DNA of 64,000 nt from Peribacillus asahii (GTDB taxonomy: Bacteria > Bacillota > Bacilli > Bacillales > DSM-1321). The notes beneath the pieces are model-generated. The model was not told where the DNA came from. It made no database searches and saw only the letters and a program-made list of their open reading frames with translations. The DNA lies in NCBI RefSeq assembly GCF_003570725.1, contig NZ_QWVS01000011.1:91062-155061 (forward strand). The letters run 5' to 3'. Below, one piece after another: positions 29,426 through 38,870 of this stretch. Both the position numbers and the translations under genes were made by a program. Numbering within the stretch: position 1 is the stretch's first letter; the number at the start of each line of letters is the position of its first letter.

Positions 29426-30754
29426 TTGGGGAAAATCTATGTATTAGATACAAATGTCCTGTTGCAGGACCCGTATTCAATTTTTTCTTTTGAAGCGAAT
29501 GAAGTTGTTATCCCAGCAGTTGTTTTAGAGGAATTGGATTCAAAAAAACGCTACATGGATGAAATTGGTAGAAATGCAAGGCAAGTATCGAAATTAATTG
29601 ACGGTTTTCGAGAAAAAGGAAAACTGCATGACGGGATTCCCCTTCACAATGGTGGGAAGCTAAGAATTGAGCTGAATCATCGTTCATTTCATGAGCTTCA
29701 AGAAATCTTTATAGAAAAAACGAATGATAATCGCATTTTAGCTGTAGCGAAAAATATTTCATTAGAGGAGGAAACAAAGCCAGACGGAAAAGCGGTGATT
29801 TTAGTTAGTAAAGACACGCTTGTTCGAGTAAAGGCTGATGCTATTGGCCTTGAATCGGAAGATTTCTTAAATGACCGTGTCGTTGAATTAGATCATATTT
29901 ATCCCGGGTTTAAAGAAATCTATATTACGGTAGATAAATTAAACCAATTTTATATGAAAGGGCATTTGTTGCTATCGGAATTAACAAAAGAGACTTATTT
30001 TCCAAATCAATTTTTACTGATGAAGGATGAGCTTGGTGGTTCTGCTTCAGCTATAGGGATAGTAGATGAGCACAAAAAAATAGTAAAGAAACTACACTAT
30101 GAAGGTGAACATATTTGGGGGATTAAGCCCCGGAATGTGCAGCAGACGATGGCGTTGGATATTTTACTTCGAAAGGATGTACCTCTTGTTACGTTAATTG
30201 GTAAAGCGGGTACAGGAAAAACGTTACTTGCTTTGGCGGCAGGACTGCTTCAAACAGAAGATCAAGGAATTTATAAGAAATTGCTTGTAGCCAGACCGAT
30301 TGTCCCAGTTGGCAAGGATATTGGATATTTACCAGGAGAAAAAGAGGAGAAGCTACGACCTTGGATACAGCCAATTTTTGATAATCTAGAATATTTATTT
30401 AATACAAAGAAACCGGGAGAACTGGATGCGATTCTGGCCGGTATGAGTTCAATTGAGGTAGAGGCATTAACGTATATCCGTGGAAGAAGTATCCCTGATC
30501 AATTTATTATCATTGATGAGGCTCAAAATTTAACGAAGCATGAGGTGAAAACCATTTTAACTCGTGTAGGTGATCGCAGTAAAATTGTGTTAATGGGTGA
30601 TCCTGAGCAGATTGATCATCCTTACCTAGATGAGTATAACAATGGCTTGACATATGTAGTGGAAAAATTTAAACAAGAAAAGATTGCTGGACATGTAAAG
30701 TTAGTAAAAGGCGAGCGCTCAGGATTAGCACAATTAGCTGCCAATCTCTTATAA
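29426..30754 (+). CDS. ylaK: PhoH2-type PIN-ATPase protein YlaK
   Basis: A 442-residue fusion of an N-terminal PIN nuclease domain (YVLDTNVLLQDP at the start) and a C-terminal PhoH ATPase. The ATPase has Walker A GKAGTGKTLLALAAG and Walker B FIIIDEAQNL. PhoH2 proteins are RNA helicase/ribonucleases in the few cases studied. The TTG at 29426 is 5 bases after GGGGGA and yields the family start. The gene has its own terminator. Confidence 0.92.
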   Translation: MGKIYVLDTNVLLQDPYSIFSFEANEVVIPAVVLEELDSKKRYMDEIGRNARQVSKLIDGFREKGKLHDGIPLHNGGKLRIELNHRSFHELQEIFIEKTNDNRILAVAKNISLEEETKPDGKAVILVSKDTLVRVKADAIGLESEDFLNDRVVELDHIYPGFKEIYITVDKLNQFYMKGHLLLSELTKETYFPNQFLLMKDELGGSASAIGIVDEHKKIVKKLHYEGEHIWGIKPRNVQQTMALDILLRKDVPLVTLIGKAGTGKTLLALAAGLLQTEDQGIYKKLLVARPIVPVGKDIGYLPGEKEEKLRPWIQPIFDNLEYLFNTKKPGELDAILAGMSSIEVEALTYIRGRSIPDQFIIIDEAQNLTKHEVKTILTRVGDRSKIVLMGDPEQIDHPYLDEYNNGLTYVVEKFKQEKIAGHVKLVKGERSGLAQLAANLL

Positions 30755-30759
30755 CGAAT

Positions 30760-30794
30760 AGAAACGGCAAGATTGATTAGCTTGCCGTTTCTTG
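30760..30794 (+). terminator. Terminator of ylaK
   Basis: GAAACGGCAAG pairs perfectly with CTTGCCGTTTC (30761-30771 with 30781-30791), then TT. Confidence 0.75.
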
Positions 30795-30810
30795 TGAAGC
30801 TCTTTTTCTC

Positions 30811-30932
30811 CAGGCTTAACAGAGGGGCCAGTAGGACTTCCACTTCAAGCTTAGGAGGACAGTCGTTATAGATTCTCTTGGTGACTACAGTGGGGATCAA
30901 GGAGACCCTTAGTGATGAAAGTTTTACTTTAC
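30811..30932 (+). repeat. Dispersed structured repeat, copy D (internally deleted)
   Basis: About 122 bases after the ylaK terminator. The 5' part keeps GGCTTAAC, CCAGTAGGACT and CTTCAAGCTTA; the 3' part keeps the closing hairpin region and GATGAAAGTTTTACTTTA. The middle of copies A-C is missing. Its last bases contain the ylaL stop codon on the opposite strand. Confidence 0.6.
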
Positions 30933-31430
30933 TGTAAACGATTTAACGTTTTTGATGGGATTATCTCGATTAGAGCCATCTCCCAAATAAATATGTACTG
31001 GTCCTCCATCTTCTTCCAAGCGAAGCGGTTTACCTTCTTTAGAGAAACCGAGGAAAAATTCGTTTGCTACTTCGATAGGAAAGCTTAATTCTTTTCCATC
31101 AGCTGTCACGATGATTTCGGTTGCTCCTTCTTCAGGAACAGCATTTTGTAAAAATGGCTTAAAAGGAATACCGAATGTTCCTGTCATGAGTTTGATTTTT
31201 TCAAATTTTCGTTCTGTTTTCAAAGTAGGAGGCAGAATGGCCCCTTCACGAATTTCTTTTTGCCAGTGTTCAGCAGCTTTTTGTGTGTAGTCTTCTAATT
31301 CATCCACTACTACATTATCTTTATCAAAATATGTATCGATTTCAACTTTACGATCGTCGAAAATCCAAACACCTGGATCCAATGTAATCGGAAATTTCAC
31401 TTTACCGTTAATAAACACGATTGATTCCAA
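30924..31430 (-). CDS. ylaL: YlaL-like protein, function unknown
   Basis: A soluble protein of 168 residues when started at the TTG at 31430, which is 9 bases after AAGGGA. An ATG at 31439 directly abuts that site, so it is the weaker choice. It holds the position of B. subtilis ylaL, and its closing segment (GFSKEGKPLRLEEDGGPVHI) faintly recalls molybdopterin oxidoreductase folds, but no cofactor residues are clear. The last three codons overlap the end of repeat copy D. Confidence 0.65.
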   Translation of the reverse strand: MESIVFINGKVKFPITLDPGVWIFDDRKVEIDTYFDKDNVVVDELEDYTQKAAEHWQKEIREGAILPPTLKTERKFEKIKLMTGTFGIPFKPFLQNAVPEEGATEIIVTADGKELSFPIEVANEFFLGFSKEGKPLRLEEDGGPVHIYLGDGSNRDNPIKNVKSFTVK

Positions 31431-31587
31431 ATTTCTCATTCCCTTCTGTTAATGACATTACTTAGTATAATCAAAAATAAAGAAAATGTCACACTTTGAG
31501 AACGAGTAGATGTCCTTGCTTTTTTAGTCAACTACAGGTAAAATTTAAAGATAAGATTTAATCGCTTCTTGAGCGGGGGGATTTCAT

Positions 31588-31869
31588 ATGGCATCTGAAA
31601 TGCTTATCAATCATCGAGAAAAAGCTTATGCTTTATTAAAAGCAGATGCTGACAAGATACTTAAACTAATCAAAGTACAAATGGATAATCTTACTATGCC
31701 TCAGTGCCCTCTTTATGAAGAGGTGCTCGATACTCAAATGTTCGGCCTATCGCGTGAAATTGATTTTGCGGTCCGTTTAGGGTTAGTAGAGGAAATAGAA
31801 GGTAAAGCACTATTAGAAGCATTGGAGAGAGAACTGTCCATTTTACATGATGCGTCTACAAAGAAATAA
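31588..31869 (+). CDS. ylaN: YlaN (DUF1507) iron/Fur-linked protein
   Basis: A 93-residue all-helical protein starting [23 protein letters not shown], clearly YlaN. Recent work on B. subtilis and S. aureus links YlaN to iron: it binds Fe and acts on Fur or iron-sulfur supply. GGGGGG lies 6 bases before the ATG. In B. subtilis ftsW follows it; here it does not. Confidence 0.92.
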   Translation: MASEMLINHREKAYALLKADADKILKLIKVQMDNLTMPQCPLYEEVLDTQMFGLSREIDFAVRLGLVEEIEGKALLEALERELSILHDASTKK

Positions 31870-31879
31870 ATATATGCTA

Positions 31880-31916
31880 AACTCAAACAAATCTCGATGA
31901 TTGTTTGAGTTTTTTA
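31880..31916 (+). terminator. Terminator of ylaN
   Basis: AACTCAAACAA pairs with TTGTTTGAGTT, followed by T5. Confidence 0.88.
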
Positions 31917-32398
31917 TTTTAGGTATTGTTTAATACATAGTTGCTAAAATCCTTTGCTTTTTTTGTGAAACGGCAGAGAAGAGGGCCGTTTGTGCTCATT
32001 TTTGTATACATAAATAATTGGATATGTTTATACTTTAATTCAATAAAATAGAATTTTTTGAATTTTTATGTTGAATTCATAGCATATTAGTATTATTGTT
32101 AAAGTATTATGTAAGAAAAATGGATGGATGCTTTTTAGGATTAGTTATTCAAAAGGATTCTTATTTTAAAATAGGCATAGAACGATATTCATTTTTCTTC
32201 AGTAAATATAGAAGAAAGCGCTTACTTCAATCGCTTTTTTAAAATGATATATTGACATAGTGGTTGATGTTTTGCTTTTAGGCATTAGGTTTCCGGTAAT
32301 ATGATATTGGAAAAGTGATTATAAGGATAAAAAGTTGAGAGTTCCCTCTCGTCTTTTTTCTATAAAGTAAAAAATATTCATAGAAGCAGGTGGAACAA
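31917..32398. other. Intergenic region between ylaN and pycA, no ftsW
   Basis: About 480 AT-rich bases with no coding frame. A cre-like AGAAAGCGCTTACT is at 32213-32226, overlapping a small GAAAGCG/CGCTTTTTT hairpin. A short hairpin GAGAG/CTCTC followed by GTCTTTTTT lies about 32337-32359, just before the pycA start, and could attenuate transcription. TTGACA at 32252 has no matching -10. No remnant of ftsW was seen. Confidence 0.45.
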
Positions 32399-35300
32399 AT
32401 GGGGAAAAAAATAGAGAAAGTACTCGCAGCAAATAGGGGAGAAATTGCGATTAGAATTTTTAGGGCTTGTACGGAACTAAATATTCGCACAGTGGCTATT
32501 TATTCAAAAGAAGACTATGGTTCATACCACCGATATAAAGCGGATGAAGCTTATCTTGTGGGCGAAGGGAAAAAACCGATTGATGCCTATTTGGATATTG
32601 AAGGAATTATTGAAATCGCAAAAATGAGCGGTGTAGATGCCATTCATCCAGGTTATGGCTTTTTATCTGAAAATATTGAATTTGCGAAAAGATGTGAAGA
32701 AGAAGGCATTATTTTTATTGGACCAGAAACACAGCATCTAGATATGTTTGGAGATAAGGTAAAGGCTAGAACACAAGCGGAGTTAGCCGGTATTCCTGTC
32801 ATTCCTGGCAGTGATGGACCTGTTGCAAATGTTGAAGAAGTTGTTGATTTTGGTAAGCAGTATGGTTTTCCGATTATCATTAAAGCGTCACTTGGCGGCG
32901 GCGGTCGAGGCATGAGGATTGTTCATCAGGTAGACGAAGTAGAGGAAGCGTATGCACGCGCAAAATCTGAAGCAAAAGCTGCATTTGGAAATGATGAAGT
33001 ATATGTGGAACGATTTATTCAAAATCCAAAGCATATTGAAGTGCAAATTCTTGCTGATACGCAAGGAAATATTGTTCATTTATATGAGCGTGACTGCTCT
33101 GTACAAAGACGTCATCAAAAAGTGGTCGAAGTAGCTCCTTCTGTTTCACTATCAAATGAATTAAGAGAACGCATTTGTGAAGCGGCTGTGAAAATATCGG
33201 AAAATGTAAACTATGTCAATGCTGGTACAGTAGAATTCCTTGTGGCTAACGATGAGTTTTATTTCATTGAAGTGAATCCTCGTGTTCAAGTAGAGCATAC
33301 GATTACAGAAATGATTACTGGAATTGATATTGTTCAGTCACAAATTTTGATTGCAGAAGGTCATAGCTTACATAGCGATGTCATTGGTATTCCAGCTCAA
33401 TCAGAGATTGCAACACATGGTTTTGCGATTCAGTCTCGTGTTACAACGGAAGATCCTTTAAACAACTTTATGCCAGATACAGGTAGAATTATGGTGTATC
33501 GTTCTGGTGGAGGTTTTGGTGCCCGCTTGGATGCAGGAAATGGTTTCCAAGGTGCAGTCATTACTCCTTACTACGACTCACTGCTTGTCAAACTATCAAC
33601 TCATGCCATTTCTTTTGAGAGAGCAGCGTCGAAAATGGTTCGAAATTTAAGAGAATTTCGAATTCGGGGGATTAAGACCAACATTCCATTCCTTGAAAAT
33701 GTTGTTCGACATGAAAAGTTTTTAACGGGTCAATATGATACATCGTTTATTGATACAACGCCGGAACTTTTTGATTTTCCTGTTCGAAAAGACCGTGGTA
33801 CAAAAATGCTTTCTTATATAGGAAATGTGACGGTAAATGGCTTCCCAGGTGTTGAAAAACATAAAAAGCCGGTCTTTGATGAGCCGATTATTCCAGCTGT
33901 TCAGGATTTACCGACTATAGCAGGCACAAAGAATATTTTGAATGAACAAGGTGCAGAAGGGCTTGTTAAGTGGATTAAAGAGAAAAAGGAAGTATTGATT
34001 ACCGATACAACGTTCCGTGATGCACATCAATCATTGCTTGCAACGAGAATCCGTTCGAAGGATATATTAGATATTGCTGAACCAACTTCGAAGTTACTGC
34101 CTGATTTGTTCTCTTTAGAAATGTGGGGGGGAGCGACGTTTGATGTGGCGTATCGATTCCTGAAGGAAGATCCGTGGGATCGACTCGAAAAGTTGAGAAA
34201 GAAAGTGCCGAATACGCTGTTCCAAATGTTACTTAGAGCATCGAATGCAGTAGGGTATAAAAATTATCCGGATAATGTTATTCGTGAATTTGTTCAACAA
34301 TCGGCTGAAACAGGTATTGATGTATTCCGAATCTTTGATAGCTTAAACTGGGTAAAAAGCATGGAAGTCGCGATTGATGCTGTTCGTCAATCAGGAAAGA
34401 TTGCTGAGGCGACTATCTGTTATACAGGTGACTTAAATGATCCGAGTCGAGCGAAATACAATATTGATTATTATAAAAATATGGCAAAAGAATTAGAACA
34501 AACGGGTGCTCATATTTTAGCTATTAAAGATATGGCCGGTTTATTGAAACCAGAAGCAGCGTATCGTCTTATTTCGGAATTGAAAGATAGCGTATCGCTT
34601 CCAATTCATTTGCATTCTCACGATACAAGCGGTAATGGGATTTTTATGTACTCTAAGGCGATCGAGGCAGGAGTAGATATTGTGGATACAGCAATTGGAT
34701 CATTAGCTGGTTTAACGTCACAGCCAAGTATCCAAACGTTGCATTACGCATTAGAGGGGACAGCACGACAACCAAAGCTTAATATTGATTCACTTGAACA
34801 ATTATCACAGTATTGGGAAGGTGTTCGTAAGTATTACCGTGACTTTGAAAGCGGTATGAATGCACCGCATGCAGAAGTATATAAACATGAAATGCCTGGT
34901 GGCCAGTACAGCAATCTGCAACAACAAGCAAAAGCTGTTGGATTAGGTGACCGCTGGAATGAAGTGAAGGAAATGTACCAGCGTGTCAATATCATGTTTG
35001 GTGATATCGTAAAAGTAACTCCGTCTTCTAAAGTTGTAGGTGACATGGCTCTCTTTATGGTCCAAAATAACTTATCAGAAGAAGATGTGCTAACGAAAGG
35101 AAAAACGATTGATTTTCCAGACTCTGTTATTGAATTATTTGAAGGCTATTTAGGCCAACCAGTTGGCGGATTCCCGAAAGAGCTGCAAGAAGTGATTTTA
35201 AAAGGGAAGAAACCTATTACTGTACGTCCGGGTGAATTGCTAGAATCTGTAGATTTCGATGCGTTACAAGTAGAGTTGACGAAAGAAGTCGGTCGTTCAG

Positions 35301-35836
35301 TGTCTAAGAAAGATGTCATCGCGTATGCTCTATATCCAAAGGTGTTTCTCGATTATGTAAAAACAATAGAGCAGTTTGGTGATGTTTCAAACCTTGATAC
35401 ACCTACATTCCTGCATGGAATGCGATTAGGAGAAGAAATAGAAGTTGAAATTGAAACAGGAAAAACATTGATTGTGAAACTAGTTTCTTTAGGACAGCCA
35501 TTAGCGGATGGTACACGTGTTGTTTATTTTGAATTAAATGGTCAATCACGTGAAGTCATTATAAAGGATGAAAATATTAAATCATCGGTTGTAGCTAAAG
35601 TAAAAGCTGATCCGAAAAATAAAAATCAAATTGGAGCAACGATGCCTGGAACTGTAATCAAAGTAGTCGTTGAAAAAGGAGATCAAGTAAAGCAAGGGGA
35701 TCACTTAATCATTACAGAAGCAATGAAGATGGAAACGACTGTACAAGCACCATTCTCTGGTACGATTCAAGATATCTATGTAAAAGATGGTGAAGCAATT
35801 AGTACAGGTGATTTATTAATTGAACTTTCTAAGTAA
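32399..35836 (+). CDS. pycA: Pyruvate carboxylase
   Basis: A 1145-residue biotin enzyme converting pyruvate to oxaloacetate. The order is a biotin carboxylase domain with ATP loop KASLGGGGRGMR, a carboxyltransferase domain starting at TDTTFRDAHQSLLATR, a PYC/OADA linker domain, and a biotin carrier domain with EAMKMET (biotinyl Lys about 1110). The ATG at 32399 follows AGGTGG; a GTG at 32390 lies in that site. Single gene with a terminator. Confidence 0.97.
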   Translation: MGKKIEKVLAANRGEIAIRIFRACTELNIRTVAIYSKEDYGSYHRYKADEAYLVGEGKKPIDAYLDIEGIIEIAKMSGVDAIHPGYGFLSENIEFAKRCEEEGIIFIGPETQHLDMFGDKVKARTQAELAGIPVIPGSDGPVANVEEVVDFGKQYGFPIIIKASLGGGGRGMRIVHQVDEVEEAYARAKSEAKAAFGNDEVYVERFIQNPKHIEVQILADTQGNIVHLYERDCSVQRRHQKVVEVAPSVSLSNELRERICEAAVKISENVNYVNAGTVEFLVANDEFYFIEVNPRVQVEHTITEMITGIDIVQSQILIAEGHSLHSDVIGIPAQSEIATHGFAIQSRVTTEDPLNNFMPDTGRIMVYRSGGGFGARLDAGNGFQGAVITPYYDSLLVKLSTHAISFERAASKMVRNLREFRIRGIKTNIPFLENVVRHEKFLTGQYDTSFIDTTPELFDFPVRKDRGTKMLSYIGNVTVNGFPGVEKHKKPVFDEPIIPAVQDLPTIAGTKNILNEQGAEGLVKWIKEKKEVLITDTTFRDAHQSLLATRIRSKDILDIAEPTSKLLPDLFSLEMWGGATFDVAYRFLKEDPWDRLEKLRKKVPNTLFQMLLRASNAVGYKNYPDNVIREFVQQSAETGIDVFRIFDSLNWVKSMEVAIDAVRQSGKIAEATICYTGDLNDPSRAKYNIDYYKNMAKELEQTGAHILAIKDMAGLLKPEAAYRLISELKDSVSLPIHLHSHDTSGNGIFMYSKAIEAGVDIVDTAIGSLAGLTSQPSIQTLHYALEGTARQPKLNIDSLEQLSQYWEGVRKYYRDFESGMNAPHAEVYKHEMPGGQYSNLQQQAKAVGLGDRWNEVKEMYQRVNIMFGDIVKVTPSSKVVGDMALFMVQNNLSEEDVLTKGKTIDFPDSVIELFEGYLGQPVGGFPKELQEVILKGKKPITVRPGELLESVDFDALQVELTKEVGRSVSKKDVIAYALYPKVFLDYVKTIEQFGDVSNLDTPTFLHGMRLGEEIEVEIETGKTLIVKLVSLGQPLADGTRVVYFELNGQSREVIIKDENIKSSVVAKVKADPKNKNQIGATMPGTVIKVVVEKGDQVKQGDHLIITEAMKMETTVQAPFSGTIQDIYVKDGEAISTGDLLIELSK

Positions 35837-35843
35837 GAGATAA

Positions 35844-35886
35844 TAAATAGTCCGCCATTCCATAGAATGGTGGACTATTATTTTTA
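35844..35886. terminator. Bidirectional terminator between pycA and ctaA
   Basis: AATAGTCCGCCATTC and GAATGGTGGACTATT form a 15-bp stem with one mismatch and an ATTTTT tail, overlapping the ctaA stop. Confidence 0.85.
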
Positions 35887-36861
35887 ATGTAATGAAATCG
35901 ATGAAGAGGATTGTTGATTGGAATTATGAATCAGAGAGCTTTCTTCTTGTAACAATAGAGCATTTTTAGTACTTCGAGAGGTTAGGAGTACTAAATAGCT
36001 CATAACACCGAAGAAGCAGGCGATAAATAGAGAGTGCGCCAATGCTATGTATAAGTTTTGTCTAGAAAAGATGACCAAGGCGCCAGCTGCTACCTGTAAA
36101 AACACGAGAAGAAAGGCAGAAATCCAACCGCCATAAATTACTTGTTGATGCTTATAATGCTTGATGGCTATAATCATTGCGTAGGTAACCCATAAAAAAA
36201 TAACTCCAGCCATTGCCCGATGCCCCATTTGAATCCATTCGTATAAATTTTCAGGAAGGCCGATTTCGCTATTTACACAAAATGGCCAATCTTTACAAAC
36301 AAGGCTGGATTCTGTATGTCGAACAAGAGCCCCGGTATATACGACGATGAAACAGAAGATAGTAATTCCTAGTATGTGGAATTTCATTCGACGATCCACG
36401 ATTAGCTTCTCTGCTTCAAACTTTTTATCCACTTCGAATATAAGTAAGGTTAATAAGAAAACAGCAGCAAAAGAAATAAGAGAAATGCCAAAGTGAAGCG
36501 CTAACACAAAATCAGATTGTGCCCATTTTACAGCTGCTGCTCCAATCAATCCTTGAATGGCGAGAAAGCCGAAAGAAAGGATTGACAGGAATTTTGCCCC
36601 ACGAACATGTCCGATTTTTCTCCAAGTCCAAATGGAAAGGATAAGTACCATCATGCCAACTCCGCCAGAAACAAGTCGATGGGCTAGCTCAATTATGAGT
36701 TCAAGTGTAATTTCATCAGGAATCAGTTGGCCATTGCATAGGGGCCAAGAACGCCCGCATCCTAATCCTGCATCTTTTTTTGTGACCAATGCTCCTCCGA
36801 GTAGGATTAGAAGCATACCAATTGACGTTAAAACTGCAAACCATTTAAGAGATGCTTTCAT
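35884..36861 (-). CDS. ctaA: Heme A synthase
   Basis: A 325-residue membrane protein with eight predicted helices in two four-helix halves that oxidises heme O to heme A for the caa3 oxidase. The disulfide-type Cys pair is seen in both halves ([11 protein letters not shown] and [10 protein letters not shown]), with conserved heme-ligand histidines in ELAHR, LHFG, GHRA and LAHS. The ATG at 36861 is 8 bases after AAGGTGA. Divergent from ctaB, as in B. subtilis. Confidence 0.94.
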   Translation of the reverse strand: MKASLKWFAVLTSIGMLLILLGGALVTKKDAGLGCGRSWPLCNGQLIPDEITLELIIELAHRLVSGGVGMMVLILSIWTWRKIGHVRGAKFLSILSFGFLAIQGLIGAAAVKWAQSDFVLALHFGISLISFAAVFLLTLLIFEVDKKFEAEKLIVDRRMKFHILGITIFCFIVVYTGALVRHTESSLVCKDWPFCVNSEIGLPENLYEWIQMGHRAMAGVIFLWVTYAMIIAIKHYKHQQVIYGGWISAFLLVFLQVAAGALVIFSRQNLYIALAHSLFIACFFGVMSYLVLLTSRSTKNALLLQEESSLIHNSNQQSSSSISLH

Positions 36862-37679
36862 GTATCGTTTCACCTTCTTTACTGGTTATATGGATGGTTT
36901 ATCACTGAAAACTCTATTAGGGTTATTAATCTAGGCTTAATATTTTTAGATTTTTGGATGTTTAGAAGTTTCGCTTATCTATGCTTGATATTACACAAAA
37001 TGGTATCTTTTTACAAGTTTTTATAATTCTTATATACTTATGTAATAATTTGAGTGTCTCGATTAGGGAATGAACTTGAAAACGATTTTAATTTTAGATT
37101 TGTGAAGCAGACAGTACCTTTTAGAGTAGTTGAGAGTAGTTAAGAAAGGTACAAAATTATAGATTTATGTAAGAAAGGTTAATCCTAAAATGGTTTTAAC
37201 AGCAATAGGATTGAATGTAGACAATCCTGTAAATTAATTTCGCACTATAGAGCATGAGGACGTTAGTTTAAATAGAATCCACATAGGAAATGTAACAGGA
37301 GTTTTTTGTAGAAATTAACAAATGGATTCCCTTTTTTGGCACGGAATATGACTAAAAGAAGAGAACTAGGGAATGATGATTATAACTGGAATACAATAAA
37401 TAGCATTCACAATAAAGTCATAAAAAAGACAAAATAAATTCACAAAAGATTTCATAGGTATGATTTAATATATTGAGGAAACGTATTTTAAGGTTATTCT
37501 CTGTAAATACGTATAAGAATAGAGAGAAAAACATTGTTTTAATATTGTATGCACACTTTTGTTTGGTAAAATTTAACTTTTCTTAAGGCTTCGATGGTTA
37601 CAAAAATGCAAAAGTATGAAATAATGTCTAGTAAGTAGCTTATTATGTTTGCTCTAGGAATTATTAAGGAGGAAGAATC
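36862..37679. other. Divergent ctaA-ctaB control region
   Basis: About 820 AT-rich bases without a gene, long for this arrangement. It contains an 8-bp inverted repeat GTACCTTT/AAAGGTAC (37114-37121 with 37145-37152) enclosing a tandem GTAGTTGAGA-type repeat. Two AATAAA-rich blocks and a likely ctaB promoter are also present. In B. subtilis this gap carries ResD and other regulator sites; I cannot place them here. Confidence 0.4.
37545..37572 (+). promoter_or_regulatory. Candidate ctaB promoter
   Basis: TTGTAT (37545-37550), 16 bases, TAAAAT (37567-37572), about 108 bases before the ctaB start. Confidence 0.45.
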
Positions 37680-38612
37680 ATGTCAAATCTAAGGGCTATG
37701 GCAGACACTGAGAACGGTGGGGCGCCAATTCATACAAATATAGAAGAAACATCAGCTTGGAAAGACTTTCTCGCTCTTATAAAAGTAGGAATCGTTAATT
37801 CTAATATGATTACTACATTTACCGGCCTTTGGTTAGCGTTACATTTTACTGGTATGAGCTTTTTAGGCAATCTAGATTTAGTGTTTTTTGCATTAGCAGG
37901 TTCTGTTTTTATTATTGCTGGTTCTTGCAGCTTTAATAACTATTACGATCGAGATATTGATCATTTGATGGAACGAACAAAAAATCGACCAACTGTTACT
38001 GGTAAAGTCAGTCCGTCAAAGGTGTTAACATTAAGTTTTCTGTTAATCGCCATCGGTCTTGGTTTATTAGCTTTTGCTAATCTAACAACAGCTGTCATTG
38101 GGTTCGTTGGGGTTTTGGCTTATATTGTTTTGTATACAATGGTTTCCAAACGTAGATATGTATCGAATACGATTATAGGAAGTATTTCAGGAGCGGTTCC
38201 TCCTCTTATTGGATGGGCGGCAGTTGATCCTAATTTAGATTTATTAGCTTGGGCTTTATTTGCCATTATGTTCTTATGGCAACCACCACATTTCTATGCA
38301 TTGGCAATGAAGCGAGTGGAGGAGTATCGAGCTGCGAATGTTCCGATGCTTCCAGTTGTAAAGGGCTTTAAGCGAACAAAAGTATCCATCGTTCTATGGG
38401 TGACGGCTCTGTTGTTTATTCCTTTTCTATTAACACCACTAGGAACTCCTCTGGTCGTTTTAGCCGCATTGCTAGGAATAGGCTGGTTTGTTTTAGGACT
38501 AAAAGGATTTACAATGAAAGATGACCTAAAATGGGCCCGCATTATGTTTGTTTATTCTTTAAACTATATGACCATTTTATTTGTAGCGATGGTCATTGTG
38601 ACATTAATATAA
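37680..38612 (+). CDS. ctaB: Protoheme IX farnesyltransferase (heme O synthase)
   Basis: A 310-residue UbiA-family prenyltransferase with about nine membrane helices that farnesylates heme B to heme O, the substrate of CtaA. The first Asp-rich motif is NNYYDRDID and the second region YVSNTIIGSISGAVPP is present. AAGGAGG lies 8 bases before the ATG. It starts the ctaBCDEFG series. Confidence 0.95.
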   Translation: MSNLRAMADTENGGAPIHTNIEETSAWKDFLALIKVGIVNSNMITTFTGLWLALHFTGMSFLGNLDLVFFALAGSVFIIAGSCSFNNYYDRDIDHLMERTKNRPTVTGKVSPSKVLTLSFLLIAIGLGLLAFANLTTAVIGFVGVLAYIVLYTMVSKRRYVSNTIIGSISGAVPPLIGWAAVDPNLDLLAWALFAIMFLWQPPHFYALAMKRVEEYRAANVPMLPVVKGFKRTKVSIVLWVTALLFIPFLLTPLGTPLVVLAALLGIGWFVLGLKGFTMKDDLKWARIMFVYSLNYMTILFVAMVIVTLI

Positions 38613-38624
38613 CGTGATATTTTT

Positions 38625-38659
38625 TGGACAGCCTGTTTTATAATTAAACAGGCTGTCGC
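38625..38659 (+). terminator. Hairpin after ctaB, possible attenuator
   Basis: GACAGCCTGTTT / AAACAGGCTGTC form a perfect 12-bp stem but the following bases are GCTAAAT, without a U-tract. It may be a processing or partial-termination site. Confidence 0.5.
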
Positions 38660-38724
38660 TAAATATCATTAAGTTTACGTTAGCCGCTTATACATAATAA
38701 ATGATGGATAATAGGACTCTTTAA

Positions 38725-38738
38725 TAAAAGCGGTTGCA
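38725..38738 (+). promoter_or_regulatory. Weak cre-like site before ctaC
   Basis: TAAAAGCGGTTGCA matches the cre consensus at 8 of its 10 fixed positions, about 135 bases before ctaC. ctaCDEF is CcpA-controlled in B. subtilis, so the site is plausible but unproven. Confidence 0.3.
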
Positions 38739-38870
38739 CAAGTGTATTTATTTCTTATTTAATCATAGGAATTCTTTCTTTTTGATAGAAATTCATATAT
38801 AGGAAGAATTTTCACAAGTAATGACAGATGAGGTTGTGAGAAATTTTTACGAAAGAGGGGTTTCTAATTG

